A stretch of DNA of 64,000 nt from Melampsora larici-populina 98AG31. Taxonomy: Eukaryota; Basidiomycota; Pucciniomycetes; Pucciniales; Melampsoraceae. Shown here piece by piece: positions 1-10,555 of the stretch (position 1 is its first letter; every line of letters begins with the position of its first letter). Made by a program: the position numbers and the translations under genes. The DNA lies in the NCBI RefSeq assembly GCF_000204055.1, contig NW_006768796.1, forward strand, positions 790,081 to 854,080, given 5' to 3'. The notes under the pieces were generated by a model. The model made no database searches and had not been told where the DNA came from. It was given only the letters and a program-made list of their open reading frames with translations.

Positions 1-14
1 AAGCAGGATCGAGG

Positions 15-19
15 AAAAA
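15..19 (-). terminator. RNA polymerase III T5 terminator
   Basis: A run of five T on the reverse strand starts 5 nt past the tRNA 3' end, the usual Pol III stop signal. Confidence 0.75.
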
Positions 20-23
20 CAAA

Positions 24-104
24 TGCCTCAACAGTGAGTCGAACACTGGACCTTTTGCTAGCACAAGATACTAGGCAAACGCTCTACCACTGAGCTACTA
101 AGGC
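24..104 (-). tRNA. tRNA-Thr(AGT) with 9-nt intron
   Basis: The reverse strand folds into a full cloverleaf. The acceptor stem GCCTTAG pairs with TTGAGGC, followed by discriminator A. U8 A9 are present. The D stem is GCTC/GAGC, the anticodon stem TTTGC/GCAAA, and the T arm CAGTG-TTCGACT-CACTG. The anticodon loop reads CT-AGT-A, so the anticodon is AGT (threonine, ACU codons, A34 presumably edited to inosine). A 9-nt intron sits after position 37, the canonical eukaryotic site. The gene is 81 nt with the intron and 72 without. CCA is not encoded, as expected in a eukaryote. Confidence 0.92.
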
Positions 105-565
105 AGATGAACGAAATCTGCCAATATACGGTTTCGACAAAATCCGGCTGAAGTGAAATCGATAAGATACATATTTGAAAGTATCTCAAAACAACAGGAA
201 TTCTAACAAAATGGTACTTCAAGAAGAAAGTGGATGAAAAAAATCTGAAGAGATTGAATCAAGTGAAAGGTATATGGACAAAAACTCTAAAAGTATTTCT
301 GCATATATTTGTATAGAAAAAATTGTATGAATGATATCCATGGTTATCGGATATCACTTGAAGACCGGTCTTGATCGGAGTTAAATTTTCGAAAAATAAA
401 AATAAAAAAGTGATTTGTTTGTTGTTTTCTGCTTTAAGTGAATGGATATATACGAATGAAATGTAATCTATAAAGATGAAAGAAAGATAATTCGATTTGA
501 TTTAGATTCAAGCCTAGAGTTTTCTTTTTTCCGTAATCCTAATAAGAAAAAAAAACTCTAGTCGT
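105..565. other. intergenic, no gene seen
   Basis: AT-rich spacer between the tRNA-Thr 5' side and the SNO1 stop codon. It should hold the SNO1 3' UTR. I see no convincing ORF or repeat. Confidence 0.5.
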
Positions 566-1471
566 TCAAAGATCTATCAAAACACATTCTAAGAGCCAAT
601 ATTCATGTAATCTAGAATCTTGACTTAATTCAGGATGAAATGCAGTAGCTAATAATTTGCCTTTTTGAATTCCTACCGTTTGAGCATCTGGACCGAATCG
701 ATCTGATTTAGGTAAGATCGAAATCGGTACAGTGGTTAAAGTTTTAATACTTTCAGGTGATTGGATTGTATGAATCACTGGTGCTCTAATAAAGATTCCG
801 GGAAACGGTCGAGTTGGATCTCGAATACAATCAATTTGTAATGCATGTTCAAATGATTCTGTCTAGGATTTTCAAAAAATCAAAGAAAAAAAAATGGGAT
901 TAACTTCAATGAAGAAGATCATGACGAATTCATTTATGAAGAATTGTGATGAAAAAAAAGAAATCACTCAAACTTGTCTACCCCATTGATTACGATTGAT
1001 AAGGATTGGAAGACCACCTAAGACATCTTGACCACCTTTTTTCATACTACCTTCAATAACTTCATCAGATAATAAAATCATACCAGCACACGTACCCCAA
1101 ACACTACGAGTTTTAACAAAACTTTTTAACCAATCTAAAAGACTAAAACCACTTTCATCAATTTGTCGACTAGCAATCAAACTCATAGTAGTTGATTCAC
1201 CGCCCGGTATGATCAAACCATGACATCTTTCTAATTCTTTTGCAGTTTTAACTTGGATGGTCGTAAAGTTATTAAGTCGTTTTCGATTTGATTGATTCGA
1301 TGGATTTGGTGAAGAAGTTGGAGTATTACTTGAAGGTGGAAATGAAGAAGCTAGTCGTCGTAAATGAGAGACATGTTCTGCGTAGGCACCTTGAAGAGCT
1401 AGGACTCCGATTGTTAATGGTGAATCATTTGATATTGGAGTTAAGATTGGTAATGGGTTAGAGTTAGCCAT
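566..1471 (-). CDS. SNO1: Pyridoxal 5'-phosphate synthase glutaminase subunit (PdxT/SNO1/PDX2)
   Basis: Glutamine amidotransferase that releases ammonia from glutamine for the SNZ/PDX1 synthase in vitamin B6 synthesis; cytosolic. There are two exons, 974-1471 and 566-862, around a 111-nt GT-AG intron. Splicing restores the conserved run GRQ-TESFEHAL and gives 264 residues. The N-terminal signature GVLALQGAYAEH is at residues 22-33, then PGGESTT, then the nucleophile elbow GTCAGM with Cys128. The catalytic His242 and Glu244 lie in FHPE near the C-terminus. The protein is longer than bacterial PdxT because of a Ser/Pro/Asn-rich insert of about 30 residues after the first helix, as seen in fungal members. 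No synthase (SNZ1) gene is in the window. No lesion was found. Confidence 0.95.
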
Positions 1472-1744
1472 GGATGTTGATGTTAATGTTAATGTTGAGA
1501 TTGAGTTGAATGAATGAAGTGAATCGATTGATGAAATGATTAATCCGAGATTGAAGCGTTGAATTTTTTCAAAAGAGTGTTGTAGTCTAGTCTAAAATCT
1601 CAATCCATCTTGACTCAAACTTCACTTGGATTTTGTATTCTGCAGTTCAAAATGTAGAGTTTTTACAAATGTATTCTCTTCAATTTCAAAACACCTTTTA
1701 CTTTCAACTTCGCAAACATCCACGCAAGCTCTATTCATTTGTAT

Positions 1745-2128
1745 CAACCCGGTGCCAGCAACGCAACGCACCGCAACACGAGTGTTTTTTGGTGCGTTGC
1801 TCCGCAACACGCAGCACAAACCTGCATTACATGCTGCGCTGCGGTAAGTACCGCAACAACAAAAGGTGAGGTCAGGTTGCGCGGCGCCTTGACCGTCGCG
1901 CAACGCAACAGGCGCAACAGCGCCAAAAAAACGCCGAACTGTGATTTTTTTTGGGCAGCAACGCAACAAATGTTGTTGCGGCCCAAAAAATCCATCGATT
2001 TGACAAATGATGGTGCGCTGCGGGTCAGGCCGCAACCTAGAATTTGATTCTATGTTGCGCTGCGGTCAGAAAAACCGCAACGCAGGCGCAGCGCAACACG
2101 CAACACCTGCGTTGCTGGCCCAGGGTTG
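1745..2128. mobile_element. hAT-like MITE, GC-rich, 384 bp
   Basis: The ends are inverted repeats starting CAACCC and sharing GCCAGCAACGCA (1755-1766 against 2109-2120). The element is flanked by the 7-bp direct repeat TTTGTAT at 1738-1744 and 2129-2135. The interior is strikingly GC-rich for this region and is made almost entirely of short GCAACGC/GCGTTGC words, so it can fold on itself heavily. Overlapping open frames inside it on both strands come from this composition and are not genes. No transposase is present. The TSD length and CA..TG ends match the autonomous hAT at 34,817, which also has a 7-bp duplication. Confidence 0.82.
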
Positions 2129-2135
2129 TTTGTAT

Positions 2136-2647
2136 TGATCTCAAGCATTTCCTAAAATTCTTGGCAAATTATCTACCAACATTCGTGAATGGTGATGGCA
2201 TTCAAAACTACCTTTTCCATACTTGCATGATGTGAATTCACAGAACCTTTCGATCCATCTATGAAGTTCTTTCCAAGTTGAGATATGGCAAGATTCATTC
2301 TTCCTGACTGTCTAAGGGTCAAGACAACAACCTTCTCCTCACATTACAACATCCTCAATTTGCCTTGAGTTTGTCACCTCTGGTGAGCTTACGTTGATAG
2401 ATGTAGATCTGTGGATCCTCTAGAGATCACGTCACATCAAATTTACCAAAAGGTATCAGCTGCGACTTGCGTGTTCTACAAATGTATGTAGCATACAAGG
2501 GCAGCATTTTCCGAATTGAACAAAAATCGTGATATATATTTCTTGGTAGATATTCTTCAATCTTTCTAAACGCGTCTATTTAGAATGAAAACAAAAGAAT
2601 ATGGATGTAGAAAATACGAAATCAAATGACATTCAAATTATTGATCC
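2136..2647. other. intergenic, no gene seen
   Basis: AT-rich spacer between the MITE and the 3' end of the secreted-protein gene. I see no supported feature in it. Confidence 0.4.
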
Positions 2648-3523
2648 TTAAACAGCGTATGGGCAATCTCTGTTACGAGCAACAAGCAAGTAAAGTAATT
2701 CAAGGGTTTCCCACTGAAATGAATCAAGTTACAGAAACGATCAGGTTATAAGCTTCATTCAAAAAATCAAAGCTGATTGAAATGTAAATGACTTACGAGT
2801 GAGATACGGTCAGCTCCTGGTGCTTCAACATTGAAAGAGTATGCGTCACCAGGAATTACACCTTGAGGGAAACCATCCGGTTTCCACACTACATAGATAA
2901 AAATCAATCAATCAATCTTTTCTTTTCATTCTTTGGCTACTCCTTGATCAATGATCTTAGATTGAAGATGACGGATAACTTACTAAAGATTCGACTACTT
3001 TCTTTCTTAGGTTGACCATAGAGTGAGACCGATCCTTCAACACTATTGATACCTGTGGTACTTGGGCTAAACGGTAACCATTCGAAATTGGTTCCATCAG
3101 CTCGTGTGACTGTCCAAGCGTATAAAGTGTATTTGATAGATTGGTAGTGTAAGGTAAGGGTAGTTTTCTCCTCATCTTGAGCCACGACGTTCTTATCACA
3201 GTTTCTAGGGGGCTACGAAATTGATGTTTGATTAATAAGCTTTAGTTGTTGAATCGATCAAAATAAATTGACAGAGTTAAAATCAAACGTACTGTCTTGA
3301 AGAAAGCTTGGGCAGTGTTATTGACAATATAAGTGATCACACCACCGCACATCTTAGTGGTGATAGCTACGTTTCCTTTTGAATCATAGATTTTACCATC
3401 AGACCAATCGATATCTTTACTAAAAGCATAAGTCATATCAGATTTGAAAGGTGTGATAGGATTTGCGAAGGCAGAAAATGCCAATGAAGCTAAGATAGCG
3501 ATGAAGAATTGTGCAGAAATCAT
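2648..3523 (-). CDS. Small secreted protein, four exons, function unknown
   Basis: Four exons (3293-3523, 2984-3212, 2797-2888, 2648-2713) with GT-AG borders join in frame to a 205-residue protein. Residues 1-20 form a clear signal peptide (hydrophobic core FFIAILASLAFSAFA, likely cut before NPITPF). The mature part of about 185 residues has three cysteines (MCGG, RNCDK, RDCPY), an NNT glycosylation sequon and a beta-rich look (repeated YTLYAW, FEWLPF, SVSLYG). There is no transmembrane segment after the leader. I do not recognise a family. In a rust such a gene would be an effector or cell-surface candidate, but that is only inference. The last exon, ending RNRDCPYAV, is short and less certain. 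Confidence 0.75.
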
Positions 3524-4707
3524 GATGTTAATAAGTTAGTTGTGTTCGTTAAGATTTAAAAAGGAAAAAAAAGATTATTTATCGACGGATGGTATGATTA
3601 TTTTTTCACAATTATAGGAAATGATTTCGATGAGGTCAAAGGGGCAGAGAAATTGAAACAATCCAGTTTTTATATCACTTCTGATGATTTTCTATGTACA
3701 CTCGGTGGTAAGGCTGATTTTTAACTGCTGTTTATCCGCTCATCACAACAAAAAAAAGCCACCAAAAGAAGATACGAGAATGACCATTACAATAATTCTA
3801 CAACAATCCGGGTGTGGACTTTGTCGTCGTTCAGGGGCATAGGTGGGGTAAGTGGGGGATCCCACTTTTGAAAGAAAGCGCTTCAATATGCGCCTGTATT
3901 CTCCTCCCATACATGTGGCCCTTTGACTTTTGGCCTCGTCACGCACCGGTGCCTCGTGGTTTCCCTACACAGCGATGGCACGAGAGATCCCGATTACAAA
4001 GATGTGGGGGGATGAATCATTTCAAAAAAATCAACCTCGGGCATACTTAAACATCAAAGGTAAGTAAAGGTTGGCCAACGATATACTTGTACTTCATATA
4101 TATTCGACCTCATAAGCCTTGTAACAAAATGACTCTCATACACTCTTGATCTTTGTAGCCTTCACCTTTTTGCAAATGTTATGGTCTTGACTCATGGAGA
4201 ATGCAAGCAAATTCTACAGGTGTCCTGCACCGAGCCCATTTATTCGATGAGATCAATATCTTAAAAAATCAATTCCAAGGATTAGGTAATCAATACCGAG
4301 TCCAATCAGTAAATAAGATATTTTACTTTTGAGAAAGGTTTTAGACTATTGCAGAAGCCATCATCAAGTAATACAACCACGATAAAAACAACAACATTAG
4401 AGCCCACAAATATTTTGTCTTTCAACTAATGGAAACCCCATAAAATTTGATGACAAAACGAAATTTTCTTGATAACAAAAAAAGAGTATGATCAAGATTG
4501 TCAATAGGAGATTGAATGATACAAACAGATTTTCAAAGCAAGTAACCGATTATTTATTACATTTTAGTTCTTTCGTAATTCATGATTTGCGTAGAAAAGA
4601 CAAAAAAAAAGATAAAGATTGTTCTTCTTATTTGAATGATAAGTTCGAAAGAGATTTTTTGAAAGTGCGTCATGCACCAGAAACGCAAGTGAAGAACATT
4701 AGTTAGA
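3524..4707. other. intergenic, no gene seen
   Basis: About 1.2 kb between the secreted-protein start and the MFS stop codon. It should hold the secreted-protein promoter and the MFS 3' UTR. The open frames here are short, lack plausible composition and join to no exon. Confidence 0.4.
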
Positions 4708-7695
4708 TCAAACAGACAGCTCAGCTGAATGAATTTTGCTTTTTTTGATATTCTTGTTGGTAACCAAAAATGCTGCAAAGAAAGAAGCGACTCCACAGAC
4801 GATACCTAACATATAAACCTACCCAAATGATATGCGTTATAATATGTAAGTCATGATGATAGAAAATCCTTTATCTCAGAAAAAAAAATTCTCAAAGGAA
4901 CTAACTTGTCTTAAAGATTCAGTATAGGCATGAATTACACCAGGTTTCAATGAATCCGAAAGTTGGGCAATACTCTGTACAGAGGATCGGATGACGGAAG
5001 CCGGTGCATCAGGCGCGTATTTTGCCAGGTTCTGGCTCAATGCGTTACCAAAGATAGTTTGACTAGTTTCAAAGATTTGAAAGTGATGTCAATACATAGG
5101 AGAACTAACACGATAGATTCATGAAGGGACATGACTTACGCTACCGCGATACCGATGACTCCACCAATTAATTGTCTTCAAAGTAAACAAATGATATCAG
5201 ATTAGCTGAAAGCTCACTCTTTTCAGATTTCTTACGGTTCTTTTCACTTTTTGGAATACTTACGCAAAGGAAGATAAACTGGTTGCTTGTGGAATATCAT
5301 GATCATCTACGTTAGCTTGGATAGCCACCTATGTTTGTGAGAAAGAATGTGATTAGTGGTGAACATTTCAATTGCAAGCAAAGCATCACAATCTGATATA
5401 ACTACTCACAACCACATTTTGAAGGACAAGACCAAGTCCAGTTCCTACCAGAACTTGAAATCCGCTGATTTTGGCATTACTTGAAAATTCATCTATACAC
5501 GAGATCCCAGTGTCAATAAAAATCGTTTTTCTCACTTTATTTGATACATAGACATACCAAGGGTGTATAAAAGTCCCGTTCCGACTGTGAGAATCACTGA
5601 ACCAACTATTAACGCAGGCCAGTAGTAACCAGTGTGACTGATTAAGAAACCTATTGCAGCCGCCGAAACAACAATCGATAACACTGAGATGAAGAATAAG
5701 AATTCACATATTCAGCGAGGAAGTTGAGCGTGAAAGGTATCAAATATACTTAGAGAGAGCTTCAAGACGACTTACTCAGTGGAAGTAAGTCAATACCAGA
5801 TTTAGTAGCTGATGCATGTTGAATGACTTGAAAGTAAATTGGAAGAAAGTCTAGAGATCCATTTTAATTTTTGATTTAGTAAAGCTTTAAAACTTGAAAG
5901 CATAATAGTGAGATCCTCACAAACTACGCTGAGCACTGTTTGTAAAATGTCAAGATAAATTCAGTAAAAATATTTTGAGTGTAAAAAATATTTTTACATT
6001 GATGATAGGAAATCAGAAAACTAACTGGATAATTTGATGAAAAAGGCTTGTAAACAAGCTCCAACTCTGTAAAGAAACATTAAAAAGTAAGTTACCACCA
6101 AAGAAAGGAGAAAAGGAAAGACACTTACTGGGTTTGATTTCTTAATAATCTAAAAGATAAAAGTCCTCTTCCATTCCTTGCATCGACTCCTTTCCATTCC
6201 CATAATAGAAAAGCACCAAGCATTACACCAAAACCACAAAACGTCCCAATCACCACTCCACTTTTCCAAGGGTATTGATTCCCACCCCATTGTAATGGAA
6301 GAACCAGTAAAATAATAACTAAAAGAAATCCAACCCAAACAAAACAAGTCTTGAACTTCTGGGATATAAAACAGATGTGAAGATCTAGAAAGAGTGCTTA
6401 CGTCCAACCATTAAGAATGCTCCCACAACATCTAGACTACCTAGTTTATGAAGAACACTCTGATGAGGTGGAATCCATTTTCCGAAAGTGATCGCACTCC
6501 ATCTACGATCCACCAATTCAAGAAGTTTGTCTGATAACGGTAGAGCAGGTTTATTAGGTATCACCATAAAGATCGAAAAGATAGTGATAGCTCCGCAAGG
6601 TAAATTGATCCACTAATTTAAATCAAAGAAAAAACAATATATGTCAGAAATTTCAAAACAAACCCAAAAAGATTCTTTTGAATCTCAAGATAAGTTAAAA
6701 AGAATGTCTTACAAAACACCATCTCCAGCTCAAATGATCAGTAAGAGCGCCACCAAGAAGCGGTCCAACAACAGACGCAGCAGCAAAGACAGCGCCAAAG
6801 CTACCCAGTAACTTTGGTCTATCTTGAAGTTCTGTAATATCTGCAATAATACTTAAACAAGAAATGAAAATTCCAGCTGCTCCTATACCAGAGACAGCTC
6901 TACCGATAATTAAACAAATTACATCAGGTGATACGGCACAAATCAATGAACCTATTTCAAAGATGAAGATCGCTACTACAAAGATCCAACGACGATTATA
7001 GGTCACTAATAATTGTGCATAGAGTAATAGAAATGAGACTTGAGTGATAAGCTAAAGAAATCAATAAGAAATGGTTAACATTGGTTTAGATTTTTTCCCT
7101 GGACAATTCTGGTGACTCTCTAACGTACATAGGCACTAGCGATCCAACCGATTTGATCCAGAGCATTAAAGTTTGACGCAATAACAGGCAAAGCCGGACT
7201 CAAGATAGTTTGGTCCAAAGAAATCAAAAGTACAGACAAAAGCATTCCAACAAAAGCTAATGCTAATCGTTTTCCACGTAGGATTGTACTAGGTTGATCT
7301 ATCTGATCAACATGTTTTGTAAGTCCCTCTTCCTTTTGTTCAGGTTCCATTTTGATCTCAAGATCTGGAGAATATAAAGATTGATTTATGAATAATTCTC
7401 GTTCGGCGGCCGCTAGTTTTTCAGGAGTGATCGCATATCGATCGTGAGGGATTTGAGGTGTTTGTGGTACCCCAGGTGTTTGTGGTACTCCAACTTCAAT
7501 GGTATCAGAGTCACCTGATACGGATCTGTCTTCCTCAGCTGGTGAAGTCTTTTTTCGATTAGAATTTTCAATTAGCCATCCAATCAAGAAAGTTTATTAG
7601 TTAAAACTGTACGTTATGATCATCTTTTTGCAAAACCACTTCTTCGCGAATAAAAGGTCACGCACATCAGGGGTTGAAACTGTAGGATCAGACAT
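4708..7695 (-). CDS. MFS multidrug:H+ antiporter, DHA14-like (14 TM)
   Basis: Plasma-membrane proton-coupled exporter, probably for toxic compounds. Fourteen exons can be chained in frame: 7666-7695, 7129-7548, 6713-7051, 6402-6612, 6129-6318, 6026-6066, 5921-5935, 5776-5850, 5558-5683, 5410-5492, 5264-5328, 5140-5175, 4906-5062, 4708-4818. They give 632 residues. A cytosolic N-tail of ~105 residues precedes TM1 (LDQTILSPALPVIA). The family motif VVGPLLGGALTDH, the segment LPLQWGGNQYPW and the loop YFLPIYFQVIQHASATKSG fit 14-TM drug antiporters. The seventh exon is only 15 nt. The start is chosen at an ATG that splices by GTGCGT...AAAAG into the long second exon, because that exon has no usable upstream ATG of its own. 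The substrate cannot be read from sequence. Confidence 0.9.
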
Positions 7696-8756
7696 CGATC
7701 TGAAGGTGTGTTGAGAGAGCCAGTTGGTAAAAGTACGCGCTTTCCAAGTATGAACGGAGTAAGTTGAAACTGAGTGAAGGTAAAGCAGCAAAGGTTGAGG
7801 GTTGAGGAAGACTTCTGGCTGAATACCTTTATATACGCGTGAAGAGGAGGTAGGAGTCGGACAGCTTAAGGTTTACTGGACGGAGATTAGAGAATTAGGC
7901 TTTCTCGTTGGCAAGTCCCTCCGCAGACGCTCTCTGACCGTGAATAGGATGCAGCTAAGAATGGACGACCGACTCACTTTGCAGAGGAGGAGGAGGATAA
8001 TGACCGGTTGTTCGATCGACCGAAGAGCCGATCTAATGATAGTCTAAGTGGCTACCTTGTGAAGGCCAACGGATGCTCTGGTCAAGGAGGGAGATATAAT
8101 CGCTTGACTGAACCTTGATTCACCCCAACTCAACTCTATGGTCAGAAGTAAAGGTAAACCCTGAGAACTGAGCACACAGGAAGTCAAAGAATAGTCATTT
8201 ATGTTTTACTTCTGTAGGACAGTATGGCTATTCGATGTATATGATGATATCAGAATTTAAAAAATTGCGAAACAATTCTGCGTCTGATCAGATTTGGATT
8301 TATAGGAAGGATAGCCAATAAGATGATTAGCATTTTACGCGAGCGGGTGCCCTTTTATAGACAATGCGATTTTTCTCAATTTCTTAGGCAAATTATATTT
8401 TTAACACTCAAAGTGCTATCCTGGCGATTGGTAAAGATCGTTTCTGTTTGATTTTTCAGTCTCAGCATGTAACTCGTGCCAACTTGTGACTTCAGGAGAC
8501 GGAATTTGCAAGACCGAGATTCAGTTTGACTCGTCATCCTCACAGCAACCTTTCGCACAGTCATTCACATACAACCCCATCCAATGATCAGGACTAGAGA
8601 GCGGTATTAAGACCTCCGAGGGTGACATACACAAGGCACACCGGGCGTAGGATGATATTTATTTAAACGTGTTCATCTCATGGACGACTCAACAACCAAA
8701 GAGTGAATTTTGCGGTCACATAAGTGTATCGATCCATGGTAAATATCAGGTCTTGA
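7696..8756. other. intergenic, MFS promoter region
   Basis: Upstream region of the MFS gene. No open frame is convincing and no repeat is seen. Confidence 0.4.
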
Positions 8757-9372
8757 ATGCGATGGAGAAAACGCCAATGGCAGGTTTTGAACACGATCGA
8801 GAACATGAATAGCAACAGATCAGTGATCATAAACCTGGAACATTTATCTCAATCGATTGACCTTCTCAATAGGATATCTAAACTTTCCTCAAATGCTGCT
8901 TCAACGAATCCTAGACTTGTATCCATCATCATCCTAAACCCGACCTTCTACATGTAAGTCTCATTCAAAAGAATCAAAAACAAAACACTTCTAAAAGATC
9001 AATGAATATCGCTGGTTGTGGAGATCAGATCACCTGAATCAAATTCATCAGGTTTAACTCAAGTAATTGGCTTAATCCCCATACCTCGCCCATCTTGATT
9101 CATTTAGAAGATCTTGATCGATCTCAAGACAATTTAATTCATTGAGAAACTCTGATCTTTATGTTCTTAATGACTTTTCCGGTTCGATTTGGATTGTTGA
9201 TCGTCACAGTTTGTTCCAAACTCTTCAATGGTTGTTTGTTTATTTCTTTCCTTGGATTTATTCACAAAAAGCTAACCTATTTCCTCATGTTTCTGAATCT
9301 ACAGAAGGGGAAAAGTCTACGTTAAAACCAACAAAGGATCCAGATCAGCAAGTGATAAAACATGAGGTTTAA
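8757..9372 (+). pseudogene. Gene remnant, unknown protein
   Basis: Three stretches read like one decayed gene. The first exon-like piece (to 8953, donor GTAAGT) contains VIINLEHLSQSIDLL and RLVSIIILNPTFY. A second piece from 9029 gives LTQVIGLIPIPRP. A third, in another frame, carries LNDFSGSIWIVDRHSLF and an aromatic, possibly membrane-bound stretch, ending HEV at 9372. Between the second and third pieces there is a frame change and a TGA at 9115-9117 in the third frame. No acceptable start was found. The hydrophobic core and the splice-ready donor argue that it once encoded a protein. I cannot name the family. Confidence 0.4.
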
Positions 9373-10013
9373 TCAGTTGATGATCAGGAGTAAGTAGATT
9401 CATTGGGTAAATATCATTTGACCAAAAGCCTTCAGTAAAGTATTCAATCTGTTTGGATTTCAAATCACATCCTGTGTCAACTTGATTGTTGTATCATCAA
9501 CTGAATTTTCAACTCTTGTTCCAAGATATTTATATGCTATGTACCTCTTCAGTGAACTCTAACTACATTTGTTACTTGTCAAGTTCACTCAAAGTCCAGA
9601 GTATAGGACCTCAAGATAAGATCTGAACCCTGGAAATTTTCCATGCAAGCTCAAAATGGTATAAGCTGGACCTGTAATTCATACATCTTTTGTACTCAAA
9701 GGTAATTACATTTTTTTCACTAGATTACCAGTCTGTTTCTTGAGAGACCTTCAACTTAACTATGGACATAGTTAAGATGTATTGACATGATTTTTGATCT
9801 GTATGTCATTTAGTACTACTTATACCACTTCACTCTGTACCATTCCTCAACACAACAACAATTTCAATGATTGAACTAAAAATTTCAATCTTCATAACAC
9901 AAAGAGAAAGAGAATTAAGATTCATAGGATTCTTTAGTTGTTTATCAAAAATGACACCTTTAATTAGTAGAATCATTTCATTGTCAAATTGAATTATAAT
10001 TGCAATGTATGCT
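9373..10013. other. flanking DNA next to element A
   Basis: AT-rich DNA that was joined to 60,793 before element A inserted. No gene or repeat is supported. Confidence 0.4.
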
Positions 10014-10021
10014 GATGATTT

Positions 10022-10395
10022 CACCTCGTGTGCACCTGTAACTCGGACCCGACCCGAGCATACTACCTGTTGTATCCTCGCAGCGACTCCATACCAAAGC
10101 ACACAGATGCATCTAAGGTGTATAAGATGCATCTTTTCGTAACCTCAAACACTCAAGGCCTTGTGCGCACAGGCGCAGAAGGTAAAAATCACTCCATCTC
10201 ATCAGCTTACACACCACACCCAACGAAATTCGACCACTTTCACACCGTTGTTGGAGTGACTCACTCATCTTCGTTCACCAGCCTTGATTCGACTCCGACC
10301 TACCCAATTTCACTCCGCACTATCAGCTTACACACCGACTCCGGTACCTTCCAACACCATTTTCACACCATTCACACCATTATCACCAGTACTTG
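10022..10395 (+). repeat. Left terminal inverted repeat of element A
   Basis: Begins CACCTCGTGTGCACC. It is matched by the reverse complement of 60,412-60,784. After the first ~100 bp it becomes a field of TTCACACC, TTCACTCC and TTACACACC words, likely transposase binding sites. The inner limit is approximate. Confidence 0.85.
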
Positions 10396-10555
10396 ACACC
10401 TCTCAGTGAACCTCTCTTAAATCATAACACACATGTAATGCACATACTGCACATATATACTTAAATATTACCTTATCCACGTCACGCCTCAATGGTTCAA
10501 AGTTTGCTCTACACTCCACGAACTACACTTTCCAAAGTCCTTCTAAAATCTCATC

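Noticed and set aside
1622..2047. Overlapping open frames on both strands inside the GC-rich region
   Set aside because: They lie within the MITE and result from its repeated GCAACGC words; codon content is repetitive and no start or family is recognisable.
2412..2424. GGATCCTCTAGAG, resembling a cloning-vector polylinker
   Set aside because: Only 13 bases match and the sequence diverges on both sides; no vector backbone is present, so chance is more likely than contamination.
4488..4796. Short frames on both strands after the MFS gene
   Set aside because: They overlap the MFS last exon or its 3' region and have no motif or splice partner.
6150..6407. Alternative exon frame in the MFS gene reading LFYIPEVQDLF
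   Set aside because: It breaks the transporter fold; the GTAAGC to TTTTAG intron (6,319-6,401) restores the family sequence in another frame.
10028..10396. Open frame in the left terminal repeat
   Set aside because: It is built from the repeated TTCACACC words and has no counterpart at the right end.
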